The notes under the pieces were generated by a model that searched no databases, was not told the DNA's origin, and saw only the letters and a program-made list of their open reading frames with translations. A stretch of DNA of 64,000 nucleotides from positions 434,001 to 498,000 of the forward strand of contig NZ_RCNS01000002.1 in NCBI RefSeq assembly GCF_009725995.1, read 5' to 3'. This DNA comes from Zobellia laminariae. GTDB lineage: Bacteria; Bacteroidota; Bacteroidia; Flavobacteriales; Flavobacteriaceae. The position numbers and the translations under genes are program-made. This document shows positions 8,554 through 17,168 of the stretch, piece by piece; the first letter of the stretch is position 1, and each line of letters starts with the position of its first letter.

Positions 8554-9936
8554 TTAGAAGGAGGTGTAGACATTCGCAAAAGCATCTACAATTACTTTAT
8601 CATCTGTAATAATACATTTGTTAAGAGGGTAGATAACTAGTGACTTTGTAAGTTCCTCAAAATCAGAAGAACGGTATTGGTTTGTTTGATCTAAACCTGA
8701 AATCTCCAACATAGCCTTCCAGTTGGTTTCCGAAGTTTTTATGTTGATACCTACATAAGAATACTCCGGCTTCTTTGAGGAAAGCTGTTCAATCCTTCTT
8801 TTAATATTTTCGAAATGCATTCTGTCTGTGGCAGACCAAAAATAGAATACTGTTTTATTATTTTTAGCTGCTATTTGCTTTAATGTCATAGTGTCGCCAG
8901 TTATGCTGGTTACGGCAACATTGGGTATTTCTTTCTTAGGCTGAATGTTTTTAATGCCTTCGTATAAAGCATCAATCTCACCCATGTGCTTGTTATTATT
9001 GCTAAGTTCTCTAAAACCGGCAATAAATTCTTCGTTGTTTTTCTCGGAATCATGAACCTTTAATAGGTAATCAAAAGCTACATATCTAAAAAGGTTGTCT
9101 TTTAGTTCTTTCTCTTGTACAAGGCTATCTATAATATGTAGTTTGTGCTTATTAAAATGAAGCTGATTGCGAACTACGTTATTTTTAATGGCACAGGCAT
9201 GGGAGCAGGTCATATAAGACATGTTACCAATGTGATTGATCATGAAATTGTAATAAGGTCTTAAATACGTTAAGTCCTTGTCATCAAAAATGAGATCTTT
9301 TCTATAATCGTAAAAATTAGCGGGTAAATCATCTAATATTTTTTCTCCGGTAAGTCTTTTGTGCTTAAAAGGATATTCCTCTTTGTAGGTGTTGTAATTA
9401 TAGTCAACACTGGCGCTAGCAATCTTCAACTCTTTTTTGGAGAGTTTTCCTTCGGTCACTATATCGTTTAATATCTCTAATTTTAGTTGTTTTAAAGAAT
9501 CGATATTTCTTTCAAAATCAACAGGTTTCAACCTATACATAGACCGTACAGAACTAGCTTCTTCTTCATGAGCCAAGAAAACTTCTAAAAGAAAATTATT
9601 GAGTTCTTCTCCGTCTCCAGAAAAAACTAGGGATTCATCAAAATCTGAAGTATTTAAACGTACAACAAGACTATCTCCTTTTTCTAAATAAACATACTGT
9701 AATTCCGGATCGTGGTTAAAATGATATAGGCCTTCCGTAATAGAATCAAGAGAGAAGGAAAAACGGTTATCATCATCTAATTCTGCAGAATCTATAACCA
9801 CATCTCCTTTAAGTAGTACGATGTAGTCACTGGTAGGGTTAACAATTTCCCCCGAAAAAAACACACTGGGTGAACTTTTTTCTGCAGCACAACTTCCAAG
9901 AAAAGCAAAAAATAGATAGAGTAGTTTTCTATTCAT
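8554..9936 (-). CDS. Thioredoxin-fold lipoprotein lacking the CxxC motif
   Basis: The 460-residue lipoprotein (FFAFLGSC, Cys16) has an N-terminal beta-rich domain (about 25-115) resembling the DUF4369-like region found in Bacteroidetes TlpA proteins. A helical middle follows, then a C-terminal thioredoxin-like domain from about 345. The redox motif that should follow the central strand (FWATWCxxC in TlpA) is replaced by FWSATDRMH, so no disulfide chemistry is expected there. It may be a binding or scaffold protein of the envelope. It converges with tal. Confidence 0.75.
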   Translation of the reverse strand: MNRKLLYLFFAFLGSCAAEKSSPSVFFSGEIVNPTSDYIVLLKGDVVIDSAELDDDNRFSFSLDSITEGLYHFNHDPELQYVYLEKGDSLVVRLNTSDFDESLVFSGDGEELNNFLLEVFLAHEEEASSVRSMYRLKPVDFERNIDSLKQLKLEILNDIVTEGKLSKKELKIASASVDYNYNTYKEEYPFKHKRLTGEKILDDLPANFYDYRKDLIFDDKDLTYLRPYYNFMINHIGNMSYMTCSHACAIKNNVVRNQLHFNKHKLHIIDSLVQEKELKDNLFRYVAFDYLLKVHDSEKNNEEFIAGFRELSNNNKHMGEIDALYEGIKNIQPKKEIPNVAVTSITGDTMTLKQIAAKNNKTVFYFWSATDRMHFENIKRRIEQLSSKKPEYSYVGINIKTSETNWKAMLEISGLDQTNQYRSSDFEELTKSLVIYPLNKCIITDDKVIVDAFANVYTSF

Positions 9937-10086
9937 ATAAGTAATAGCTTACTATGTATTGCTCAAAATTAAACAACGCTTTGGCGGTTTGCTGTTAATA
10001 GCGAGTTAAAAATAAGAGGGTTGCGTTAAGGTTTAAGATGAAGTGAATGCTTTTTAAGTTTATTGGTTTAGGCCATTAAAATTCAG

Positions 10087-10094
10087 TATTTTTG
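10087..10094 (+). promoter_or_regulatory. Candidate -7 box upstream of the ABC-F gene
   Basis: TATTTTTG matches TAnnTTTG and lies 22 bp before the ATG. A TTG at 10063-10065 is 21 bp upstream, slightly beyond the usual spacing. Confidence 0.55.
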
Positions 10095-10116
10095 CACGAA
10101 TTTTAAAAAGAAATCT

Positions 10117-11745
10117 ATGCTGTCGGTATCAAATCTATCCGTACAATTCGGAAAAAGGGTCCTTTTCGATGAAGTGAACGTAACCTTTACTCAGGGTAAC
10201 TGTTATGGGGTAATTGGAGCAAATGGAGCCGGAAAATCTACATTTTTAAAAATCCTATCTGGACAGATAGATCCTACTTCAGGTCATGTACATCTTGAAC
10301 CGGGTAAGCGTATGTCTATCTTGGAACAGAACCACAACGCATATGACGAGTCTACAGTGCTTGAGACCGTTGTAATGGGTAACAAACCGCTTTTTTCAAT
10401 AAAGCAGGAAATTGATGCTCTTTATGCGGATTATACGGATGAAAACGCAGATAAGATTGGTGAGCTTCAAGTTCAGTTTGAAGAAATGAATGGTTGGAAC
10501 GCAGATAGTAATGCCGCGGCGTTATTATCAAATTTGGGTATAACCGAGGAGTTTCATTATACCTTAATGGCAGATATAGATTCAAAACTTAAAGTTCGTG
10601 TGTTATTGGCACAAGCTCTTTTTGGTAATCCAGATGTGTTGATCATGGATGAACCTACCAACGACTTGGATTATGAAACTATTACTTGGTTAGAGAATTT
10701 CCTTGCCGATTATGAAAATACAGTAATTGTTGTTTCTCACGATAGACACTTTTTAGATTCCATCTGTACCAGCATTGCAGATATCGATTATGGTAAGATG
10801 AATGTGTATTCAGGTAACTATACATTCTGGTATGAAAGTAGCCAGTTGGCCTCACGTCAGAGAGCACAACAAAATAAAAAGGCAGAGGAAAAAGCAAAAG
10901 AATTACAAGAATTCATTGCTCGTTTCAGTGCCAACGTAGCAAAAAGTAAGCAAGCTACATCAAGAAAGAAAATGTTATCCAAGCTTAAGATAGAAGATAT
11001 TAAGCCTTCTAGTAGAAGATACCCTGCTATTATTTTTGAAAGAGAACGCGAAGCAGGAGATCAAATATTGAATGTAGAGGGGCTTTCTGCTAGATCAGAA
11101 GATGGCGATTTACTTTTTGAAAATGTAAATCTAAACTTGGCAAAAGGAGATAAAGTTGCTATTATTTCTCGTGATTCAAGAGCAACAACTGCTTTCTACG
11201 AAATAATTAATGGTCATAAGAAAGCTGAGAAGGGTGAATTCCAGTGGGGTATTACTACTACCCAATCCTATTTACCTGCAGATAACTCAGACTTCTTTAA
11301 GGAAGACATAAGTTTGGTAGACTGGCTTAGACAATGGGCTAAGACAGAAGAAGAAAGAGAAGAAGTTTATATCCGTGGTTTTCTAGGTAAAATGCTTTTT
11401 AGTGGTGAAGAAGCCCTAAAAACTTGCACCGTTCTTTCCGGAGGTGAAAAAGTACGTTGTATGTTGAGTAGAATGATGATGCTCAGAGCTAACGTTGTAA
11501 TGTTGGATGAACCAACGAATCACTTAGATTTAGAGAGTATTACCGCATTTAATAATAGCCTTAATAATTTTAAGGGAACGGTTATGTTTACTACTCATGA
11601 CCACCACTTTGCACAGACGGTTGCCGATAGAATCATTGAGTTGACCCCTAAAGGCAACATAGATAGATATCTGGCGTTTGATGAATATATGTCTGACAAG
11701 ACATTACGGGAGCAACGTAATAAAATGTACGTTGCAACGGTATAA
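10117..11745 (+). CDS. ABC-F family ATPase, YbiT-like
   Basis: This 542-residue cytoplasmic protein has two ABC domains and no membrane segments, as in the ribosome-associated ABC-F ATPases. NBD1 has Walker A GANGAGKST and Walker B VLIMDEPTNDLD. Its signature is degenerate (DSKLKVRVLLAQAL), which is normal for the YbiT branch. The linker RFSANVAKSKQATSRKKML matches that branch. NBD2 has the signature LSGGEK and Walker B VVMLDEPTNHLD. Its Walker A, however, is ISRDSRATTAF, without the GxxGxGK loop, so the second site is unlikely to bind nucleotide in the usual way. ABC-F proteins modulate translation on the ribosome. Confidence 0.9.
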   Translation: MLSVSNLSVQFGKRVLFDEVNVTFTQGNCYGVIGANGAGKSTFLKILSGQIDPTSGHVHLEPGKRMSILEQNHNAYDESTVLETVVMGNKPLFSIKQEIDALYADYTDENADKIGELQVQFEEMNGWNADSNAAALLSNLGITEEFHYTLMADIDSKLKVRVLLAQALFGNPDVLIMDEPTNDLDYETITWLENFLADYENTVIVVSHDRHFLDSICTSIADIDYGKMNVYSGNYTFWYESSQLASRQRAQQNKKAEEKAKELQEFIARFSANVAKSKQATSRKKMLSKLKIEDIKPSSRRYPAIIFEREREAGDQILNVEGLSARSEDGDLLFENVNLNLAKGDKVAIISRDSRATTAFYEIINGHKKAEKGEFQWGITTTQSYLPADNSDFFKEDISLVDWLRQWAKTEEEREEVYIRGFLGKMLFSGEEALKTCTVLSGGEKVRCMLSRMMMLRANVVMLDEPTNHLDLESITAFNNSLNNFKGTVMFTTHDHHFAQTVADRIIELTPKGNIDRYLAFDEYMSDKTLREQRNKMYVATV

Positions 11746-11838
11746 CTTTTGTTAAACCTGTATTCTTAAATGATGTAGTGGGCGTTTTTTAAATTCAAGG
11801 ACCCAAACCTTAATTTAAAAAAGGCCCATTCTGTTCAA

Positions 11839-11853
11839 TTGGCATCTTGCCAA
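11839..11853. promoter_or_regulatory. Perfect inverted repeat TTGGCA-N3-TGCCAA
   Basis: Perfect 6-bp arms with a 3-bp spacer lie 35 bp upstream of the ATG of the next lipoprotein gene. The spacing suits an operator for a dimeric regulator. A weak RNA hairpin is the alternative. Confidence 0.45.
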
Positions 11854-11887
11854 CTTGATCCATTTAAGGAACATTAAATTGTAACAG

Positions 11888-13024
11888 ATGAAAACCTACA
11901 ATCTATTCTATGCCTGTATGGCATTATTAGTCCTTATGGGCTGCAGTAAAAATAATAGTGACGCTCTTGGCGAGAGCGAAGAAAAAAATAATCTTCACGC
12001 CAACTACACCTTAATCGTCAATAATCAGGGTAGTCTTAGTGGCACGTTGTTTAACGTAGAGGACGAAGCATTCACTATTAAACCAGAAGAAAGCAAATTT
12101 GCCGCCATGGCACTTCCTGAGCTATCTTTTGAAGAGAATAGTGTATTAACTACCTATAGTAAAAAGACCAATTGTAGCGGTAAGCTAACTATTCATGATT
12201 TTAATGATGATAGTAACAAGAGCTATGATGTCTTTTCAGATTTAGGAGCATGTAATTTAACGGCAAAATCTATAGCGCGTAAAGAAGATAAACTTTATAT
12301 GGCATATGAGCTTCAGGTAAGTTCTACGGTAGATGAGTTTTATGTTCGTATTTTTGACGTATCAACTTCTGAACCTACTTATTTAGATGTAGAACTAGAC
12401 CAAAGACCTATTGAATTGGCTTATGCTAATAATAGATTGTTTGTGCTAGGGGTTGATGAAGAAGTTACAGGAGAAAATTCCATTACGGTAATGGATGCTA
12501 ATGTAAATAGTATTATACATAGCCAACTGGTTGGTTTTGACGTAAGACGTATTTTTACAAACCCAGAAGACAATATCATTATTAGTTATGATAATTTACA
12601 TAGCACGTTAAACAGTGAAACTATGTCTCTTTCTTATACTAGTTATGGAGAAGGCAAGGAGCCAAATTTTACAACATCATCTTCATTACATTTTGATAGC
12701 GAAGGTAAGATGTACTATCAAATGACACCAACAGCATATAGTACTTTTCCTGTTATACCGGCTATCTATGATTTTAGCAAGAATTTAACCGTTCTATATG
12801 CTTACGAAAATTTCATGACAGAAACTCAGCTTAATTTTGAATTCAATGTGGAAAAAACAACTATGGTAAGTTATGACGAAGAAAATAACTTAATGTTGAT
12901 TGGATATAAAAAGACAAGTGGTGCTAACAAAGGCGGCATACTATTAATTAAGCCGGCTCCTGAACCAGAACTGTTGAACAGTATGGATGTTACGGGTATT
13001 CCAACAGCTATCTTTATAAATTAA
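11888..13024 (+). CDS. Lipoprotein of unknown function
   Basis: The 378-residue lipoprotein has signal LLVLMGCSKNN (Cys19). The rest is beta-rich, with repeated blade-like segments such as NNRLFVLGVDEEVTGEN and FDSEGKMYYQMTPTAYS, so a beta-propeller fold is plausible. No named family is recognised. It is monocistronic, preceded by a short inverted repeat and followed by a strong terminator shared with the converging membrane-protein gene. Confidence 0.75.
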   Translation: MKTYNLFYACMALLVLMGCSKNNSDALGESEEKNNLHANYTLIVNNQGSLSGTLFNVEDEAFTIKPEESKFAAMALPELSFEENSVLTTYSKKTNCSGKLTIHDFNDDSNKSYDVFSDLGACNLTAKSIARKEDKLYMAYELQVSSTVDEFYVRIFDVSTSEPTYLDVELDQRPIELAYANNRLFVLGVDEEVTGENSITVMDANVNSIIHSQLVGFDVRRIFTNPEDNIIISYDNLHSTLNSETMSLSYTSYGEGKEPNFTTSSSLHFDSEGKMYYQMTPTAYSTFPVIPAIYDFSKNLTVLYAYENFMTETQLNFEFNVEKTTMVSYDEENNLMLIGYKKTSGANKGGILLIKPAPEPELLNSMDVTGIPTAIFIN

Positions 13025-13045
13025 TTTAGCTCACATTTATAATTT

Positions 13046-13084
13046 AAAAAGGCATTCTACTGAAGAGTAGAATGCCTTTTTTTT
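13046..13084. terminator. Bidirectional terminator
   Basis: AAAAAGGCATTCTACT and its complement AGTAGAATGCCTTTTT enclose a 3-4 nt loop and are followed by further T residues. It separates the converging lipoprotein and membrane-protein genes. Confidence 0.9.
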
Positions 13085-13103
13085 CCTCAAATAATGTCTA
13101 TGG

Positions 13104-13820
13104 TCAGGCATTAAAGTATTTACTTTTCCAAATGGCGTTGCTGAAATTTTTGCCTAAAGCAAAACCATAAAAAATAACAACGGCAGCCGAACATTTAAAC
13201 ATAAAAAAGAAAATTATAAAAAACTGAGCATTGGAGCTGTTCTTAGAGAATAGACCTTCTGGAACAGATAATGCTATTAAATAACTTAGTAGAACTACAA
13301 GGCAAGTTAAGTTTACAATATTCTTAAAAGGCCACATTAGATATTTTCTTAATGGATGAAGGTCGTTTCCCCATTTGTGAATAAGATAAAAATAGTCGTT
13401 TCCAATAGGAGCAAATAGAATAGGATCGTCCTTATCGTCTAATTTAAAAAGTTTTGAAGGAGCAAGAATTCTAAAACCTTTTAGCTCAGTGCTATGGGTT
13501 GTTTCAATTCTTTTTATTTCTGCTATAGCTTCTGCAGGTATTTCCCCTTTGAAGTAATTTGATGGAAGAAAACGAAGTCTATAATCAACGCAAATTTTCT
13601 TTATTTGGTCAACGTGATAAATCCGGTTTGTTTGTAAGAGGTCAAGGTTAAAAGAATTGGTTAGAGAAGTATCTTTCTTTTTAAGATGATCACCAATTTC
13701 TTCTCGACTTTTAGCGTCTTGCTCTAAGATTTGGTATAATTCGTTCAAGAACATTGTTTGGTCTTTCTCACGTACCATTTCGCTAAGTTTCTCTTCTAGA
13801 TTTACCTTGTTTAGGAGCAT
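13104..13820 (-). CDS. Membrane protein of unknown function with C-terminal transmembrane hairpin
   Basis: The product is 238 residues from the ATG at 13820. A TAAATTTG -7-like box (13846-13839) overlaps the earlier in-frame ATG at 13841, so transcription probably begins after that codon; this decides the start. The N-terminal 150 residues are soluble and charged, with helical heptads (LEEKLSEMVREKDQTMFLNEL). Two hydrophobic segments follow near residues 168-188 and 198-225, giving a tail-anchored hairpin. No known family is recognised. Conserved-looking motifs are YHVDQIKKICVDYRLRFLPSNYF and DPILFAPIGNDYFYLIHKWG. Confidence 0.7.
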   Translation of the reverse strand: MLLNKVNLEEKLSEMVREKDQTMFLNELYQILEQDAKSREEIGDHLKKKDTSLTNSFNLDLLQTNRIYHVDQIKKICVDYRLRFLPSNYFKGEIPAEAIAEIKRIETTHSTELKGFRILAPSKLFKLDDKDDPILFAPIGNDYFYLIHKWGNDLHPLRKYLMWPFKNIVNLTCLVVLLSYLIALSVPEGLFSKNSSNAQFFIIFFFMFKCSAAVVIFYGFALGKNFSNAIWKSKYFNA

Positions 13821-14015
13821 AAAATATGGGGTATATCTCAAATTTAGAGAATTTTATAACTAGAAGGAGAATAGAATTCATAAGCATTTGTTAATAATTT
13901 GTTAAAAATTAACATTTGAATGCGACTATATGTCAGTATAGATAGGATATATCGTAACTTGTCGGGGTATTTGAACCGTTAATCGACCGTTTTAACAACT
14001 CCCTGCCTAATTTAT

Positions 14016-14579
14016 ATGAAAAATCTTACTAAAGTCTTCTCTTGCGCTCTATTCTTTGTTTTTTTATCAACTATTGCTCAAGAAACGGTAAGCACATCAA
14101 CTTCAACTTACAATAAGGCTCATAGTAATAAATCCATAGTTAATTCTACCGCGACTTCTAAAAATCACCAAACTCTTTTGGCGGTAATGAAGGCTGCAGA
14201 TTTAGAAGATTTGTTGGACCATGCTGGCCCATTTACTGTTTTTGCTCCTTCGGACCTTGCGTTTGCTAATCTAGCAGGAAGATCGGTAGAGGAGTTATTG
14301 GATCCAAAAAATAGAAAAGAATTAAGGGATTTGTTGACTTACCATATTGTAGCGGGACAAATTACTGCTTCAAAAATATTAAAGGCCATGTGTAGAGGAG
14401 AAGGTAAGGCAACCTTTACTACAATTCAAGGTGGTATTATTACGGCCACTATGGAAGGAATAGATATAATTCTAAACGATGCCTTTGGGAATACCGCAAC
14501 TATTGTAGTTGCAGATTCCAAGCAGCGTAATGGCGTTATTCACGAAATTGATAGTGTTATTCTTCCAGGGAAAATTTAA
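14016..14579 (+). CDS. Fasciclin (FAS1) domain secreted protein
   Basis: The 187-residue protein has a Sec signal peptide ending near FLSTIAQ and a single FAS1 domain (about 45-187). The domain is shown by LLAVMKAADLEDLLDHAGPF, TVFAPSDLAFANL, the H-box-like LLTYHIVAG and the closing NGVIHEIDSVILPG. FAS1 domains mediate adhesion or protein-protein contacts outside the cytoplasm. No lipobox or membrane anchor is visible. It is monocistronic and converges with pheT, with only 32 bp between stop codons and no clear terminator. Confidence 0.9.
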   Translation: MKNLTKVFSCALFFVFLSTIAQETVSTSTSTYNKAHSNKSIVNSTATSKNHQTLLAVMKAADLEDLLDHAGPFTVFAPSDLAFANLAGRSVEELLDPKNRKELRDLLTYHIVAGQITASKILKAMCRGEGKATFTTIQGGIITATMEGIDIILNDAFGNTATIVVADSKQRNGVIHEIDSVILPGKI

Positions 14580-14611
14580 GAGCTTTCTTAATTCTCCCCC
14601 TTTTTTCTTAA

Positions 14612-17038
14612 TTATCTTAATTCCGCTCCTAACTCGTTTTGGTAGGTTTTCTCTAGTTTACCCATTATACGGTCTATCTGTTTGTCCGTTAATGTGCGTT
14701 GGCTATCCTGTAAAGTAAAACTAACCGCGTAAGATTTTTTTCCTTTAGGAAGTTTATCTCCCGTATAAACATCAAATAGGTTGATGTTCTTTAATAGTTT
14801 CTTTTCTGTCTTTCTTCCTAGTTCATAAACCTTTTGGAAACTAACGGATTCATCTAGTAAAAGAGCGAAATCTCTTTTTACCTCAGGATATTTAGGTATC
14901 TCGCGATAAGTAATACTATTTTTCTCAGCAAGAGCAATTACGTTACTCCAATTAAAATCAGCATAAAGAACCTCTTGTTTTATGCTCATATGTTTAAGGA
15001 TGGACTTTTTAACTATTCCAAAAGAGACCAATTCTTTAGAACCTACATTTAAGCTCAAGCCTTCTGAGAATAAAGTGTTAGAAGTTGGCGCGGGAGTAAC
15101 ATCAGATATACCCAAGCGATTTAAAATATTGGTCACTATAGATTTTGAGTAAAAGAAGTCGTTTGTCTTCTCGGTACCGGCCCAACCACCTTCATGACGG
15201 TTTCCTGTCAAATAGAGGCAAAGGTGTTTGTCTTCAATATATTTTGATTTTTTCTTCTCATATGTTTTACCAAATTCAAATAACTTCAGATTAAGTTTCT
15301 TTCGGTTATTATTGTATAAGATAGTTTCAAGGCCTGTGAACAACATAGAACGTCGTAAAACAGAAAGGTCGTTACTCAATGGATTCAACATTTTTACGCT
15401 CTCCTCAGTTGAATTATCGTCTAATAATTCAGCATTCCCCGGAGCCGTTAAACTGTTAGTCATGATTTCATAAAAACCTTGGGAAGCCAAAAAGTCTCCA
15501 ATTATGCTTTGAAGCTTATAGTCGTCAAACTTAGAAACAGGCGCAGTAGAAGCGTTTAATTTTGTCCCAAAATTGATATTGTTATACCCATAAACACGTA
15601 AAATCTCTTCAATAACATCTACTTCACGCTGTACATCAACCCTGTAACTAGGAATTGATAGGCCAAGACCAGCTTCGGTAACGCTTTTCACTTTAATGTC
15701 TAGCGATGCCAAAATTGATTTAATAGTGTCTTGCGGAATTTCTTCACCAACAAGGGAATGCGTTTTCTTGAAGGTTAGAAAAACTTGGTGCTCATCAAAC
15801 CTTTTAGGATAAAAATCAACAATATCAGAAGTAATATCACCTCCGGCAATTTCTTTTATCAATAAAGCGGCACGTTTAAGTGCGTATTCTACATTTTCAA
15901 TATCAATACCTCTTTCAAACCTAAAAGAAGCATCAGTATTCAATCCGTGTCTTTTGGCAGTTTTTCTAATCGCTACAGGATTAAAATAAGCACTTTCAAG
16001 AAAGATAGAAGTCGTTTTTTCTGTAACACCAGTATTTATACCACCAAAAACTCCGGCAATACACATTGGTTTTTCAGAATCACAAATCATTAAATCATCT
16101 TCATGTAGCTCTCGTTCTTCACCATCTAATGTCATGAACTTAGTTCCGGCAGGCAGTGTTTTTACAACTATCTTTTTACCGTGAATGCGATCGGCATCAA
16201 AAGCATGCAAAGGTTGTCCTAAATCATGTAGAACGTAGTTAGTTGCGTCTACAAGGTTATTCATAGGATTGATGCCTATTGCGCGCAATCTGTTCTGTAA
16301 CCAATCAGGTGAAGGTTTAACCACTAAATTACTTAGCGTAATACCTGCATAACGTGGCACAAGCTTACTGTCATCTACTTGAACCTGTAGTTTAAGCGAA
16401 CGGTTATCTATGTTGAAATGACTGATAGAAGGTGTAATCAGTTCTTTGGTAATTTCTATTTGCTTTAAACCGGCCTTTAAATCTCTTGCTACACCAAAAT
16501 GGCTCATAGCATCTGCGCGGTTAGGGGTAAGGCCAATTTCAAAGACCTCATCTATTTCTACGTCAAAAACCTCGGAACAAGGTGTACCTGGTTTCAATTT
16601 GGAATCTAGAACAAGTATACCATCATGGCTAGAGCCTAGCCCTAGTTCATCTTCGGCACATATCATACCGTGGCTTTCTTCTCCTCTAATTTTTCCTTTT
16701 CCTATTTTCCAGGCTTTTCCTTCTGGAGTATATAGTACGGTGCCAACGGTAGCCACAGGAACTTTTTGGTCCTTGGCCACATTAGGGGCTCCACAAACTA
16801 TTTTTACGGGTGTACCAGTTCCTACATCTACGGTAGTAATTTTTAGTTTATCGGCATTAGGGTGCTTTTCGCAAGTAAGAACATGTCCTACTACAATACC
16901 CTTTAATCCGCCTTTTATAGACTCAAAAGGGATGATTCCCTCTACTTCAAGACCTAAATCGGTTAAAAGTTCTCCTGTTTTTTTGGAATCCCAATCAAGT
17001 TTAAGGTAATCTTTTAACCAGTTGTATGAAATCTGCAT
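14612..17038 (-). CDS. pheT: Phenylalanine--tRNA ligase beta subunit
   Basis: This 808-residue full-length beta subunit of the alpha2-beta2 PheRS has the N-terminal MQISYNWLKDYL, then a tRNA-binding fold (about 40-150, GLKGIVVGHVLTCEKHPNADKLK). The B3/B4 editing domain contains LVDATNYVLHDLGQPLHAFDADRI, followed by the B5 domain and a C-terminal anticodon-binding ferredoxin fold (YPEVKRDFALLLDE). It charges tRNA-Phe together with PheS, whose gene is not in the window; separation of pheS and pheT occurs in many Bacteroidetes. Length fits the family. Confidence 0.97.
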   Translation of the reverse strand: MQISYNWLKDYLKLDWDSKKTGELLTDLGLEVEGIIPFESIKGGLKGIVVGHVLTCEKHPNADKLKITTVDVGTGTPVKIVCGAPNVAKDQKVPVATVGTVLYTPEGKAWKIGKGKIRGEESHGMICAEDELGLGSSHDGILVLDSKLKPGTPCSEVFDVEIDEVFEIGLTPNRADAMSHFGVARDLKAGLKQIEITKELITPSISHFNIDNRSLKLQVQVDDSKLVPRYAGITLSNLVVKPSPDWLQNRLRAIGINPMNNLVDATNYVLHDLGQPLHAFDADRIHGKKIVVKTLPAGTKFMTLDGEERELHEDDLMICDSEKPMCIAGVFGGINTGVTEKTTSIFLESAYFNPVAIRKTAKRHGLNTDASFRFERGIDIENVEYALKRAALLIKEIAGGDITSDIVDFYPKRFDEHQVFLTFKKTHSLVGEEIPQDTIKSILASLDIKVKSVTEAGLGLSIPSYRVDVQREVDVIEEILRVYGYNNINFGTKLNASTAPVSKFDDYKLQSIIGDFLASQGFYEIMTNSLTAPGNAELLDDNSTEESVKMLNPLSNDLSVLRRSMLFTGLETILYNNNRKKLNLKLFEFGKTYEKKKSKYIEDKHLCLYLTGNRHEGGWAGTEKTNDFFYSKSIVTNILNRLGISDVTPAPTSNTLFSEGLSLNVGSKELVSFGIVKKSILKHMSIKQEVLYADFNWSNVIALAEKNSITYREIPKYPEVKRDFALLLDESVSFQKVYELGRKTEKKLLKNINLFDVYTGDKLPKGKKSYAVSFTLQDSQRTLTDKQIDRIMGKLEKTYQNELGAELR

Positions 17039-17168
17039 CGGTAAGTTTTAGTGGCGGTAAAGATAAAACAATGCATTAAGACATTCAATATACAGCGCTA
17101 CTGAATTACTCATTTTTTTGTTGTAAGTTTTCGGGTTTTATTACGATTGTTAAAGAAAAGAGGTGATA

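Noticed and set aside
16446..17009. 187-residue frame opposite pheT
   Set aside because: It lies wholly inside conserved pheT coding sequence and has Ser/Pro-rich composition typical of an antisense shadow.
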